NCBI GenBank assembly: GCA_030448185.1
Contig: JAUJNL010000011.1
Coordinates: 39,112-103,111, forward strand
Length of the DNA: 64,000 nt
Direction: 5' to 3'
From: Cytophagales bacterium
GTDB lineage: Bacteria > Bacteroidota > Bacteroidia > Cytophagales > 172606-1
Part shown: piece after piece, positions 47,621 to 57,959 of the stretch
Layout: each line of letters begins with the position of its first letter
How positions within the stretch are numbered: the stretch's first letter is position 1
Program-made: the position numbers and the translations under genes
The notes under the pieces: generated by a model
What the model was told of the DNA's origin: nothing
The model's database searches: none
The model's input: only the letters and a program-made list of their open reading frames with translations

Positions 47621-48544
47621 TTACTGAATCTGGCCTCTAACCTCGCCTGCGGGATAGGCATCCGAATGCACGTTGGTATAAGTCTGGGCACTTTCCATAG
47701 CCGCCTTTAAGATGGATAAAGAACCACCTTTCAGGTTGCCAGATAAATCCTTGGCCGTAATCTTGCCTTCGGCATACGCGCCATTAACCGGGCCTACTAC
47801 TTTCTCCTGCTTCAAAGTCACTACTATGTCTCCGTTTACACCTACTGGGGCCAGATGGATGTGAGCAAATCTAACATCTTTGATATTGGCCAGACTCACC
47901 TTAAAGGTAAGTTCAGTAAGCTCCTTATTGAACTGATACGTAGCTTGACCAGTAGCTGGAGTAGTTACTGGAGGTACTTCCTGGTCACCGGTCAGCTTAG
48001 AGGCAAAGTTCAGGCTCGGAGCCGCTTTTTCTTTGCCAATCTGCCCGCGGAGTTCACCAGCGGGAAAGTCTTCGGTATGGATATTAGTATAGGCATTCCC
48101 TGTTTCCAGCGCCTTGATCAGGTCCGATAGGGGTTTGCCGGCCAGTGGACCTTTTAGGTCTTCTTTTTTAATTACGCCTTCTTTCAGCAGTCCGTTTACC
48201 AATCCGGTAGCCGGATTTTGACGGGTCAGCAGATCCGCTACTATATCGCCATTTTTCCCCGGTGCAGCCAGGTGAATGTGGGCAAACAGGATTTTGTCGG
48301 TATTGGCTACCCAAAGCTGATAACTAATGGAAGCACTATCCTTACTGAGGGTAAAAACACTATGACCGGCACCACTGGCTTTAACGGCCGGCACTTCCTG
48401 AAAACCGGATAAAAAGGCGCTAAACTTCTTAGGTGCGTTGTTATTACCAGGAGGCGTAGGATTAATGTACTTTTCGAGGAGTTCACAGCTGGACGTAAAT
48501 GCGGCGACCAGCATAACAAGGGCGGCAAATAGAGACTTTTTCAT
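47621..48544 (-). CDS. Lipoprotein with two CHRD domains
   Basis: A 307-residue protein with a lipoprotein signal (LFAALVMLVAAFTSSCELL, Cys20). Two CHRD domains follow, about residues 40-170 and 178-307. Each has an F-x-A-x-L-x-G-x-QEVP start (FSAFLSGFQEVPAV, FASKLTGDQEVPPV), then FAHIHLAAPGKNGDIV or FAHIHLAPVGVNGDIV, and ends YTNIHTEDFPAGELRGQI or YTNVHSDAYPAGEVRGQI. The fold occurs in many secreted bacterial proteins; the function here is unknown. Intact. Confidence 0.92.
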   Translation of the reverse strand: MKKSLFAALVMLVAAFTSSCELLEKYINPTPPGNNNAPKKFSAFLSGFQEVPAVKASGAGHSVFTLSKDSASISYQLWVANTDKILFAHIHLAAPGKNGDIVADLLTRQNPATGLVNGLLKEGVIKKEDLKGPLAGKPLSDLIKALETGNAYTNIHTEDFPAGELRGQIGKEKAAPSLNFASKLTGDQEVPPVTTPATGQATYQFNKELTELTFKVSLANIKDVRFAHIHLAPVGVNGDIVVTLKQEKVVGPVNGAYAEGKITAKDLSGNLKGGSLSILKAAMESAQTYTNVHSDAYPAGEVRGQIQ

Positions 48545-48823
48545 AGAAAGTAAGTGGATTAAGGTTTAACGGGGTAAAGTAAACAGATAAAATCAAATAA
48601 TCATCTATAAAATATTCACTTATATTAAGAAATTATCCTATAAAATGACTTTTGCGGATGGCTATACTTACGCGCTGCTACAGCACGCGGATTTCAGCCA
48701 AAGGGTTGCGTGACAAAAATAATTAATTGGGATGCCCACAATCTCCATTACTTTACTGAATCAGAAATCCCACTTGAAGCGTAGATTATACTAGAGCCTT
48801 TGTTTCCTATTAAAATCAACCCA

Positions 48824-49321
48824 ATGTCAATGACTGTACTTGAACAGGGAGGGCAATTTTCGCTTATGGCAAATATCATCAGTGGCGCAGCCCTGTTTGG
48901 AGGCAGTCTCTTCGATATACTAGTCAATGAGAAAACTTGATCAAAGGCTTTCCCGGTAGCTTGGAGCACGTCCGCAAATACTGGGTTTATCGCAATCCCA
49001 GCGATTTTTTCAAAGTGTTAACCCCATCTCTCTGGTAACTGCTTTGGTGGCATTAGGCATTTTCTGGCCGGAGCGCTACCACCGACGTTACTTTATCTTG
49101 TTATCTTGTCCTCCATCCTTAGTTACCTGATCACGCAAGCCATTACCGTTATTTATTTCTTCCCGCAGAACAAAATTATTCGTGAGGGCACCGTGAACGT
49201 GGTAGAAAAGGTAATGCATCAATCAGCTGCTACGCGGATGTATCTGGACTTTGCCCGGAATATTTTTACCCTCGTCCCCTGTTTGCTGAATCTGCAGGCG
49301 CTGATTCAGCCCGTCAGCTGA
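48824..49321 (+). pseudogene. DUF1772-like small membrane protein, frameshifts
   Basis: From ATG 48824 the reading is LEQGGQFSLMANIISGAALF, then FDILVNEK; after a shift, PGSLEHVRKYWVYRNPSDFF; after another, LVTALVALGIFWPERYHRRY; and finally SSILSYLITQAITVIYFFPQ, VVEKVMHQSAATRMYLDFAR and TLVPCLLNLQALIQPVS to the TGA at 49321. The product would be about 165 residues with four membrane helices. Its general layout is like DUF1772/anthrone-oxygenase-like proteins; the match is by eye and not firm. Confidence 0.65.
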
Positions 49322-49557
49322 AGTAGCCGATTCGTAAATATATTTTATCTCACTTCTCTAAACTCAAGTACTACACTAGGATATCCACCTTCTACTCATG
49401 CCTCTGTACGTCTGCTGAGAAAGGGTAGTATTTCGAAGCTTTAGCGTTTCTCTAGTGCAGTTCCAATTTAATTAATAGGGATTCTCTTTTTTAACTTTCC
49501 TTTCCAAGTACAAATCGGAAGGAAGATGCAAAAACGATTAGCGCCCTATTCTGAGTG

Positions 49558-50760
49558 AAAAAGGATCGGTAAGAAGTAGAACTGCTGCTAGGTAAAGGCA
49601 AGCATTCAGTACGAAAAGTGAAGCGGGCTCAAGTGCTACTGCTACTAGCAGAGGGGCAGAAGGTACCAGCCATAGCCCATCAAGTAGGCGTAAGCGAGGC
49701 GACTGTCTACAACGTACCACCGTTATGAGCCGGGCAAGCTCTCTGAAGCCTTGAAGAAAGACCACGTCCTGGACAAGCGGCCAAAGTAACGCCACGCTTA
49801 GAGGCGGAAGTAACCGGATTGCTTGCAGGAGGCACCCCAAGGTGAAGCCGCTGGACGGTAAAGTTGATTAACGGTCGTTGGTAGAGTTAGGCTACCAGGT
49901 AGATGACGAATCAGTAAGACTGGTTTTAAAAAAGCAAACTTAAGCCTTGGCAGAAAAGACACTGGTGTCACGAATCAATGACCTTCAGGTCAGATTCAGT
50001 TGGGCAGGTAGACGGAGAGTTACCTCTATAAGATGGAGGATGTACTCAGGGTTTATGAGCAGGAGCCCCAAGCGCAATCATCAGCCATAGTGGAGCCAGC
50101 CGTAGTGGAGCCAGCCGTAGTGCGGCTTGTTTTGATGAACGTCCTGTCAGTTACTCGATGAGGTGTTAGCCCCCTTACCCTCAAGCAGGGTAAGCCCCTG
50201 CGGCAGGACTACGAATATGAGCGCAAAGGCACCGCCTGTGTCCTTTAGCTTATGACCTGGACAAAGGCCAACGCTACGTGCAGGTCAGAGAAAGGCGTAC
50301 CAAAAAAAGGACTACGCCCAGTTTGTAGCTCATACTACGTAGATAGGATACGTGGACTGGTTAGTCAGGAGCACTATTCCAAGGCTCCAGAAAATACACT
50401 TACCTGATACGTTGCGTAACATCGGCTCGGTGCAGGATAATTTGAACACCCACTCAATGAGTTCTTTTTATGACACTTTACCCCTTGAGAGGGCCGGTGA
50501 GTTAGCCCAAAGATGCAGTGCCACTTCACGCCTAAGCACGGCTCTTGGTTGAACATGGCCGAAATTGAGTTTTCAGCTTTAGCCCGTCAATGCTTGGACC
50601 GAAGAATCAAAGACATCCATACCCTACAAACCCAAGTACGGGCCTGGAGTGAACAGCGTAATGAGGATGCAATCAAGATTCATTGGAGTTTTTACTGTCA
50701 ATACGGCCAGGGTAACCTTAAACAAGTAAATACCAAAAGGTCAACCCTGGCAATATTGGA
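49558..50760 (+). pseudogene. IS630 transposase with multiple lesions
   Basis: Blocks in order: KVKRAQVLLLLAEGQKVPAI, AHQVGVSEATVYNV (helix-turn-helix), LKKANLSLGRKDTG, YEQEPQAQSSAIVEPAVVEP (a 15-bp unit AGCCGTAGTGGAGCC is repeated here), QRYVQVRERRTKKDYAQF, VQDNLNTHSMSSFYDTLPLE and FHFTPKHGSWLNMAEIEFSA. The frame changes many times. The 27-nt segment with the shared 20-mer sits after DYAQF, as in the fragment at 33016-33581. Confidence 0.75.
50331..50350. repeat. 20-mer insertion core, copy C (in IS630 element)
   Basis: Third identical copy of CATACTACGTAGATAGGATA, within 50325-50351. The flanks match copy B (GCCCAGTTTGTAGC before, C-TGGAC after). Confidence 0.85.
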
Positions 50761-50797
50761 ATCCCTAATAATTAAATTGGATGTGTGCTAGCTATCC

Positions 50798-52113
50798 TAA
50801 GGAACGAGATATAAATAAGAGATACAATTTAGGGTAGTATTCGGTAGGAGCGTTGCGGCACATCCGGATGGGGAAGAATGCGCGTTAAGTCTACGTCTTG
50901 TTTGTTTTACTTTCTGCCCGGTTGGATACTGATTAAGGTTTAGTCTGACCACTAGGTTAGCCCGGTTTTAGTCGTGGTTTTCTCAATAAGTTCTTTGACA
51001 GTCGAATACTGGGAGAAGACCGCTCCGCTCATGGCATAGTGAACATGACAAAAGAGGCGATGTTCAATGGGTTCTATTTGGAACAATAAGGCGGGTAGTG
51101 AGCTACAATCACGGACAAGCCCGTTTCTTTGGCAAAAGTGAGCAAGCGTTCTTTAAAGAGGTTATGCCGATAGGAGTTGGCTCCTCCCGCATCACAGAGC
51201 AGGAGTAAATTTTGGGCATCTGGATACATATGCCTGCCGTATTGCTCCCACTACAGCCGATGACGTAGCCATCCAAGCAAATTATCAAAGATAAAATGGG
51301 CCGTTTCGTGGCTGCTGCCAATAGTAATGTAGCCATTGGCTTGCAAATCATAAATGCCCTGCGGAATCACTTTCCCCTCACTTAAGTACTGGTAATCGTG
51401 GTCATAGACTTGCACCGCTTTAGTTGTATAGCACTTGCCGTCCCGGTAAAGATTGCCCAACTGCTCTTTCTTCTTGCAATCAATGCTGATAATGGGGCTT
51501 TTCACACTCATCACAAGCACTAACTGGAAAATGATGGAAAACTGTTTATCCCGCTGGTCATAAGTTCCCGTGGCTAACTGCTTGGCCTGTTTACGGTAGT
51601 GGTAGCCCAGTTGAACCAGCCGTATTTTTACCGAACGGTTACTGATTTTCAGGCCATATTCCTGTTGAAACAAGCAAGCAATTCGTTGGGGCTTTTCACT
51701 CACCCAGTACCAATCAGGATCCGTTGGACTGCCCGCTTTGAATCGTTCAATGAAAGTGAGCAGCAATTGTTGGGTAGTAGAGGCTTGCGCAAATTTTTTT
51801 TTCGTCCACCACCGGCCCGCCTTTGTTTGCCCGCCGGAATTTGCTCGTATCACTGCTCGTCAGTCAACTCCCGAATCCCTTTGTAAATACGCATGCGTGT
51901 TATGCCCAACACCGAACTTATATAACTAATCCCGCCATAACCCAGTTTCATAGACTCAATCGCGGCATAAGTCCGCTTGTCTTTTCTCGATAATCGACTG
52001 TAGTGCAATTGCATCAATTCTTCTAACGGGTTGATATCTTGCTTTCATACCGATTATTTTTAAGTACAAGGTACAGCTAAAACTTGTATAAGTTATTCTT
52101 GTTCTATTCCTAA
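50798..52113 (-). mobile_element. ISAzo13-family element, right copy (inverted)
   Basis: It is nearly identical to 38079-39392 in the opposite orientation, including most silent positions. Outside the shared ends the flanks differ. The pair encloses about 11.4 kb. Confidence 0.87.
50830..52048 (-). pseudogene. ISAzo13-type transposase, multiple lesions (right copy)
   Basis: Same protein as the left copy, but the early part is open (KRTYAAIESMKLGYGG), since the extra T is absent. Stops shared with the left copy are TGA (plus-strand TCA 51850-51852) and TAG (CTA 51074-51076). A private TAG replaces Trp in HRLWWEQYG (CTA 51251-51253), and one C is lost after the shared TAG. Block 51251-51853 is open for about 200 codons with small differences from the left copy. 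Confidence 0.8.
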
Positions 52114-52451
52114 GACACGAACAAACGGGCTTTAACCTTTTTTCAAGCGAATTTCATTCGTTTTGCTTGCAGCATTTGTGATGATATCAATGAGATATTA
52201 TTAAAATTGCATGTGAATTCTTAATGTGCATAAGTGTCTGTAAAAATAGAATTCATGGCAATAAATACCTGAGGAAAGCCATTATTATAAAATAGCTTCG
52301 TTTTGCGTAATATAAGCATGAAACTACGTGTATAAAGTATAAATTTGATGATAAGAATGGGGTATTATTAATGATGGCAGCAACTAATTTAACTGGAATG
52401 AATACGTTGTTAATGAACCAATTAAGCAAGCTGGAGAAATAACTGTTTTAA
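52114..52451. other. Intergenic region upstream of the response regulator
   Basis: AT-rich stretch of about 340 bp. It probably holds the promoter of the 52452 gene. No gene or repeat is recognised. Confidence 0.4.
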
Positions 52452-52865
52452 ATGAGTATGAGGAAATACAAACGCATTTTGCTGATTGATGATGATGTAG
52501 CCAGCCTATACATCAACCGGAGTGTTTTGCAGGAATTAGATCTGGTAGAGCATATTGACGTAGTGACAAACGGTTCATCGGCTTTGAATTATTTTAACGA
52601 ACGTAATACTACGCCAGAAAGCTGGCCTGATATTATCCTCCTGGACATTAGTATGCCCGTAAAGGATGGCTTTGAAGTTTTGGCTGAAAGCCGTAAACTA
52701 GGTTATTTTCAGGGTAAAGCCCCTAAAGTAATTATGCTTACCAGTTCCAGTCGGATTATAGATCATTTAAAAGCCAGCGAATATGGCGTAGTAGATTATC
52801 TGACTAAACCCCTCACTACTGAGAAATTGATTAGTGCATTAAGTAAACTGGAGCTAAACGAATAG
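52452..52865 (+). CDS. Single-domain response regulator (CheY-like)
   Basis: A 137-residue receiver domain without an output domain. The acidic pocket is ILLIDDD (Asp13-15), the phospho-acceptor is Asp65 in DIILLDISMPVKDG, and the switch residues are in VIMLTSSS and VDYLTKPLTTEK (conserved Thr/Ser and Lys-Pro). Such short receivers of Cytophagales usually act in phosphorelays with hybrid kinases. No kinase lies next to it. Confidence 0.93.
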   Translation: MSMRKYKRILLIDDDVASLYINRSVLQELDLVEHIDVVTNGSSALNYFNERNTTPESWPDIILLDISMPVKDGFEVLAESRKLGYFQGKAPKVIMLTSSSRIIDHLKASEYGVVDYLTKPLTTEKLISALSKLELNE

Positions 52866-53211
52866 CTGACCAGTGTAACTTTATTGGTAAATATTCCGCA
52901 AATCGTATAGTATAGGCTAATTCCAGGAATATTTTAGAATTATTACAGATCAGTATTAGCTTTATGTAAGTTGTTACTATTTTGCGATCAGTATTACTGT
53001 TAGAAAAGTTTTGTTTTATATGCGCATCGGATGTAAATGGCGATTCTGTTTTATAAGTAGCTTATTTTTAGTAAATTAAGTCATTTCCAGAAATGGCGTT
53101 GACGCTAATAAAAGTTTGATAAGCCTTATTAAAGCTGATGTGCGAATTATGAAAAAATAAAGCAAACTTTCTTTTGGCAGCATCGTAGAAATACACCACA
53201 ACCTAAATATT
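52866..53211. other. Intergenic region after the response regulator
   Basis: About 345 AT-rich bases; no gene, repeat or clear hairpin seen. Confidence 0.35.
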
Positions 53212-53391
53212 ATGCTAACGCTATATGCACTCAATAGCTGGCAGCTATTGCCTCAAGAAGAAATAAGCGTAGTTGTTCCGGAGGCTGTGACTAAAACATC
53301 TGCTAGCAAAAGTAGTGATCAGGAAACCGATCAGGACGATTATAACTACTTGTTCCATCAAATGTATATGTTCCTCAAGCTTATTGATTAA
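53212..53391 (+). CDS. Putative small acidic protein
   Basis: A 59-codon frame reads MLTLYALNSWQLLPQEEISV, then VPEAVTKTSASKSSDQETDQ and DDYNYLFHQMYMFLKLID. It has a plausible composition and is followed by a strong hairpin at 53476. I know no family and cannot exclude chance. Confidence 0.4.
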   Translation: MLTLYALNSWQLLPQEEISVVVPEAVTKTSASKSSDQETDQDDYNYLFHQMYMFLKLID

Positions 53392-53475
53392 ACGAATACG
53401 CTATTCAAGCCATGTGACTGCAACGCTCCAGGCATCTCTAAAGCAGATTCTGGTCATATTACTATAATTCCTATT

Positions 53476-53523
53476 GCGAAAAGCATAGTTCTGCTGATGA
53501 ATCGGCAGAATTATGCTTTTCGC
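53476..53523. terminator. Strong 19-bp hairpin
   Basis: GCGAAAAGCATAGTTCTGC pairs with GCAGAATTATGCTTTTCGC with one mismatch around a ten-base loop. There are T residues inside the stem but no clean T-tract after it. It is probably a terminator for the small gene at 53212 or a structured RNA end. Confidence 0.6.
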
Positions 53524-53635
53524 ATTGACAATCTAATTCTATTCGTTTTCTTTAGCTTCACTAAACGAAGGTTTGGATCACCTCGTTGGTGGTCACCCCC
53601 TATTCATTCTAAAATTTTAGCATTACACGCAGCCA

Positions 53636-53836
53636 ATGGATCAAATTGAGAAACTCACTGCCGCTTCCGAAGATGACGCTAATGTTCGTTCTATGATTGA
53701 GGAGTGCAACGAACTAATAGACCAGTATAACCAACAAACCACTAACCGTAACCTGCCGGGAACTCAATTACAGGAGTTGCGCGCCAAGGTAATAACCTTT
53801 AAAAAGCGGATTGAGAAAGTCAGGAGAGGGTATTAG
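53636..53836 (+). CDS. Small coiled-coil protein of unknown function
   Basis: A 66-residue protein, MDQIEKLTAASEDDANVRSM, then IEECNELIDQYNQQTTNRNL and LQELRAKVITFKKRIEKVRR. It is highly charged and predicted helical. I recognise no family. Confidence 0.5.
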   Translation: MDQIEKLTAASEDDANVRSMIEECNELIDQYNQQTTNRNLPGTQLQELRAKVITFKKRIEKVRRGY

Positions 53837-54070
53837 CATGATGGTGAATTTTGAATAATGAACGCTCAATGGAATTAGTACAAACGGGTAGGATTCGGGT
53901 AACTATACATTTCTTATGTATTCTGCAGCATTTACCATTATCCTGAAGCTGTTGCCTCTTAAGCTGCTTTGGCCACGGTTGTTCTTAAATGAAGCTGGCT
54001 ACTGCAAAACAACCTTTTACTTTCTCCGCTACTATCGGTAAGTAGCATTACTGTAATGTATGCCACTCCT

Positions 54071-56629
54071 ATGAAGCGACTATTTGCTCTGATTTGCCTC
54101 GGATTACTAAGCCTCGGTGCCGCAGCACAACGTAAGAAGCAAGCCTCTGTTCAGGTAGCCGTGCCAGATGTCATGAGCATTGGGGCATTTACAGCCACCA
54201 TGGAAAAGTTTCCTGGCTTTCTGAATTTTTATTGGGATACCAAAAAAGGTAGACTGTGGCTGGAAATTAACCAGTTGGATACAGAGTTTCTTTACTTCGC
54301 CTCCTTAGCCTCCGGGATAGGGTCTAATGATATCGGGCTTGACCGGGGAAGATTAAGCAGCGAACACGTTGTGAAATTTATACGCAGCGGCCCCAAAATA
54401 TTACTTATTGAGTCTAACTATGCGTACCGGGCCGTAAGTCAGGACGAAGCAGAAAAAAAGGCTGTGGAGGAGTCATTCGCCCAGTCGGTACACTGGGGGT
54501 TTGAGGTAGCTGCCGAAGAAGGGGAGAAGGTATTGGTAGATGCTACTGGTTTTTTTATGCAGGATGCGGTAGGTGCTACCCAGGATATCAATCAAACGAA
54601 ACAAGGCAGTTTTCGCATTGATGCGTCACGTTGTGCATTTTACCTGCCGCACACTAAAAATTTCCCGCAAAACACTGAAATTGAGGTAACCGTCACCCTT
54701 ACAGGTGATGCTCCTGGTACGTATTTGCGTGAGGTAGTACCAACCCCGCAATATGTGACCATGCGGCAACACCACTCTTTGGTACAACTGCCCGATACCC
54801 AGTATCGACCCCGTGCATTCGACCCCAGGGCCGGTGTTATCCCCGTGCAATATTTTGACTATGCCACCCCAGTAAGCGAGCCCATTATCAAAAGGCTTAT
54901 CATCCGGCACCGGCTGCAGAAAAAAGACCCGGCTGCGGCCTTAAGTGAGCCTATAAAACCCATCATCTATTATATGGACCCCGGGGCTCCGGAACCTATT
55001 CGTGCAGCGCTGATGGAAGGTGCCGCTTGGTGGAATCAGGCTTTTGAAGCGGCTGGCTACAAAAATGCCTTTCAGGTAAAGCTTCTACCGTCCGATGCCG
55101 ATCCAATGGATGTCCGGTACAATATCATTCAATGGGTGCACCGCTCTACCCGTGGCTGGTCATATGGAGCGAGCATTATTGACCCGCGCACCGGCGAAAT
55201 TATCAAAGGTAAAGTTACGCTGGGTTCATTACGGGTGCGACAGGATTTCCTGATTGCGCAAGGCTTAGTTGGGGAATATGAAGACGGAAAGCCGCTTTCA
55301 GAGGGAATGATGCAAATGTCGCTGGCCAGACTCCGGCAACTGGCTGCGCATGAGGTGGGGCATACCTTGGGCTTACCCCATAATTATGTTGCCAGCGTTG
55401 CAAATTTGGCTTCGGTCATGGACTATCCACATCCTAGGGTAGAGATTACCAAAGACGGTAAACTGGATTTAACTAACGCCTATCCTACTGGAATCGGAGA
55501 ATGGGACAAAGTTGCCATTAACTATGCCTATCAGGATTTCCCGGATGGGGTGAACGAAACGCAAGCCTTAAACAAGATAATAACTGGTTATCTGGAAAAA
55601 GGATTACAATTCCTGACGGACCAGGATGCCCGGCCGGAAGGCAGTGCGCACCCGTATACCCACTTGTGGGATAACGGCGCCAATGCAGTAGATGAGCTGA
55701 ACCGGGTCATGCAGGTTCGCAAAGTTGCCCTGCTACACTTTTCGGAGAAGAAGATTTCTAACGGCATGCCAATGGCTACCCTGGAAGATGTACTGGTACC
55801 GATGTACCTGTTTCACCGGTATCAGGTGGAAGCGGTTACCAAAGTGCTGGGAGGCGTCAATTATACCTACGCAGTGCGGGGGGATGGGCAAAAACCCTTT
55901 GCCATTGTTTCGGCCAAAGAGCAGCGCCGGGCATTGGAATCGTTATTAGCAACGCTTCGTCCGGATGCACTGGCCTTACCCGAAAGCATTATCAGCTTGA
56001 TTCCACCGCGTCCTTTCGGCTATCCGGAAAACCCCCGCGAGGGGTTCCGTGGCCGTACCGGACTGACTTTTGACCCACTAGGTGCTCCGGAAGCGGCAGC
56101 TCAGCTGACAATTCGCTTAATGCTACACCCCGAAAGGGCAGCCCGCCTGGTGGGGCATCACGCTATTGACCCAACGATGCCTGCTTTGGAAGAAGTAATT
56201 GACCAGTTGGTAAATACTACCTGGAAACAGACCGTCCGTCAGGGCTATTCCGGAGAAATTGCCCGTCTAACGGATCAATTGGTACTGCAACAACTGTCTG
56301 GATTAGCAACAAACGCTGAGGCCGCTGCACAAGTCAGGGCGGTAGCCATGCTGAAAATCGGGGAGTTGAAAAACTGGCTTATGACTCAATCAAAATCAGG
56401 GGGTAATTTAGCTCAAAAAGCCCATTATGTGTTTGCGCTGAAGCAGATCAAGGACTTTGAAGAAGGTGCTGCCGAGGCTAAACCTACTCCTCCTTTGCCC
56501 GTTCCGGCAGGGGCTCCTATTGGTATGCCTGACTACGACTGGTCGTATATGGACTGTGATTACCAGGAGTTTAGGAATGATAAAAAAGGAGTGGGTGGAG
56601 GTAACTCAAATCGGGAGGAAAAAAGGTAA
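54071..56629 (+). CDS. Secreted zinc-dependent metalloprotease (metzincin, DUF5117/DUF4953 type)
   Basis: An intact protein of 852 residues from ATG 54071; an ATG five codons upstream is possible, but this start gives a standard signal peptide (MKRLFALICLGLLSLGAAAQ). The zinc site AAHEVGHTLGLPHNYVAS (HExxHxxGxxH, first His about residue 427) and a downstream SVMDYPHP Met-turn are those of metzincins. The N-terminal region (SIGAFTATMEKFPGFLNFYW) and YASLGIG-like part match the DUF5117-containing proteases common in Bacteroidota. The C-terminal third is helical. Substrate unknown; secretion to periplasm or surface is expected. Confidence 0.92.
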   Translation: MKRLFALICLGLLSLGAAAQRKKQASVQVAVPDVMSIGAFTATMEKFPGFLNFYWDTKKGRLWLEINQLDTEFLYFASLASGIGSNDIGLDRGRLSSEHVVKFIRSGPKILLIESNYAYRAVSQDEAEKKAVEESFAQSVHWGFEVAAEEGEKVLVDATGFFMQDAVGATQDINQTKQGSFRIDASRCAFYLPHTKNFPQNTEIEVTVTLTGDAPGTYLREVVPTPQYVTMRQHHSLVQLPDTQYRPRAFDPRAGVIPVQYFDYATPVSEPIIKRLIIRHRLQKKDPAAALSEPIKPIIYYMDPGAPEPIRAALMEGAAWWNQAFEAAGYKNAFQVKLLPSDADPMDVRYNIIQWVHRSTRGWSYGASIIDPRTGEIIKGKVTLGSLRVRQDFLIAQGLVGEYEDGKPLSEGMMQMSLARLRQLAAHEVGHTLGLPHNYVASVANLASVMDYPHPRVEITKDGKLDLTNAYPTGIGEWDKVAINYAYQDFPDGVNETQALNKIITGYLEKGLQFLTDQDARPEGSAHPYTHLWDNGANAVDELNRVMQVRKVALLHFSEKKISNGMPMATLEDVLVPMYLFHRYQVEAVTKVLGGVNYTYAVRGDGQKPFAIVSAKEQRRALESLLATLRPDALALPESIISLIPPRPFGYPENPREGFRGRTGLTFDPLGAPEAAAQLTIRLMLHPERAARLVGHHAIDPTMPALEEVIDQLVNTTWKQTVRQGYSGEIARLTDQLVLQQLSGLATNAEAAAQVRAVAMLKIGELKNWLMTQSKSGGNLAQKAHYVFALKQIKDFEEGAAEAKPTPPLPVPAGAPIGMPDYDWSYMDCDYQEFRNDKKGVGGGNSNREEKR

Positions 56630-56797
56630 GCATCCGACAAGGCGTATTTTTGGGCGTTATATTCTTTGTAAAACCCTATTGCTGCCTTTAATCCCCACTT
56701 ATAATACCTACCCGATAGGCTATAATAAAAAAGTCTCCCCAGTGTGTTTATAGAGAGACTTATAGGTGAAATTTCCATTATAAATTTTAGTATTCGA

Positions 56798-57808
56798 TCA
56801 TTTTCGCTGATTCAGCGCAATCCACTTGCGGACTTCAAGCCAGTAATCTGATGGTAAGACCTTAGTATCGAGAGATTGTGGCATTCTTTGCTGTCCGATC
56901 CATTGGAGCCAGTCCTGTTCCAATATAGGTTCATTGGCACCAAGCGCAGATGCTTGCGTGAGTGAATCCATTTCGGTGAATGTATTAACTGTTTGTGTAA
57001 TCTGGTCCGGACTTGATTGATAACGTTTGAAGTAATGCAGCATGTCTTTTACTACTTGCTGACCCTCTTCCTTTTCCATCAAGTAATACACCAGTGACCA
57101 AGCAATCATCCGGGGCGAATCAGAGCTGTTGTCGGCCCGTGACCACTGACGGTTAGTTTGCGTAAGGTAGTCATTCAGACAAGGGATTTCCCCCTTTGCC
57201 AGGCGTTCTTTCAGCCGTAAGTCTTTGCGGGGTTGCGGATTTATTACTGGCACCTCACCCGTTACATCCAGTTCTTCAAAATATTCTGACAATCCTTCAT
57301 TAAGCCAGCGAGGACAGAAATTACTCTGACTCCGCAGCATCAGGTGGCTGGTTTCGTGAAAAACCGTTTTCATGAAACGCAGTGAATCAGGGCCTTGCCA
57401 TACTATGATTTCCTGCAAATGATGCACGTACAAACCAATATGCGCTTTAATTGGGCTGGAGGCTACCTGGGAAGTATAATTCTGATAGTCACTCAGGTCA
57501 CGGAAGACTCTTATTTTAACCGTAAAGTCTTTAGGGAAGGCATACCCAAATTTTGTGATGTAAAACTTGTGCATGAAGTTGATCCCTTTCCGTAGATAAC
57601 GCTCCGTACGGGGACTAAGCGGACGGTCTTCTTCCAAAAATTGAATGGCGGGCAGGTGATTCGTGTCGCGGGTTAATTCTGATGAAAAAAGCACACGCGG
57701 CAGGCTAAATGCACCCAACTGATAGGAGGTAGAAGACTTCGTCCGAAGCTCATAAATGTTAATCAACACCAGCAGGGACAAAAATGGAAATAGCAATTTG
57801 CGTAACAT
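56798..57808 (-). CDS. Peptidase MA-like zinc protease (gluzincin fold)
   Basis: From ATG 57808 the protein has 336 residues and an N-terminal signal or membrane anchor (MLRKLLFPFLSLLVLINIY). A TTG eight codons upstream is less likely. The zinc motif is FHETSHLMLRSQSNF (HExxH, about residue 155), followed by PRWLNEGLSEYFEEL, where NEGxxE supplies the third zinc ligand. The C-terminal part (AWSLVYYLMEKEEGQQVVKD) matches peptidase MA-like proteins. Role unknown. It is convergent with the metzincin gene. Confidence 0.88.
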   Translation of the reverse strand: MLRKLLFPFLSLLVLINIYELRTKSSTSYQLGAFSLPRVLFSSELTRDTNHLPAIQFLEEDRPLSPRTERYLRKGINFMHKFYITKFGYAFPKDFTVKIRVFRDLSDYQNYTSQVASSPIKAHIGLYVHHLQEIIVWQGPDSLRFMKTVFHETSHLMLRSQSNFCPRWLNEGLSEYFEELDVTGEVPVINPQPRKDLRLKERLAKGEIPCLNDYLTQTNRQWSRADNSSDSPRMIAWSLVYYLMEKEEGQQVVKDMLHYFKRYQSSPDQITQTVNTFTEMDSLTQASALGANEPILEQDWLQWIGQQRMPQSLDTKVLPSDYWLEVRKWIALNQRK

Positions 57809-57959
57809 AGGCGGCTCGTATAGAATAATCAACCTTTATTCTATATTACCTATTTTACTAAACAAATAGCGTGCAAAATTATCCGGGAAAGTACATTAAT
57901 TGTGGTATTTAAGCCAGAAATCTTGCTTGAACAATACATTATGGAGGTGTAATCGGTGG

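Larger units (their letters stand above)
49455..50788 (+). mobile_element. IS630-family element, complete length but degraded
   Basis: The left end GTGCAGTTCCAATTTAATTA (49455) and the right end share CCAATTTAATTATTAGGGAT-type terminal repeats in inverted order. TA lies just outside both ends (49453-49454 and 50789-50790), the target expected for IS630/Tc1-mariner. It is about 1.33 kb. The ISAzo13 right copy starts 8 bp beyond the TA. Confidence 0.85.

Noticed and set aside
48748..48969. Leftward 73-codon frame
   Set aside because: It is antisense to the DUF1772-like remnant, whose rightward reading matches membrane-protein blocks in order; the leftward one is a shadow.
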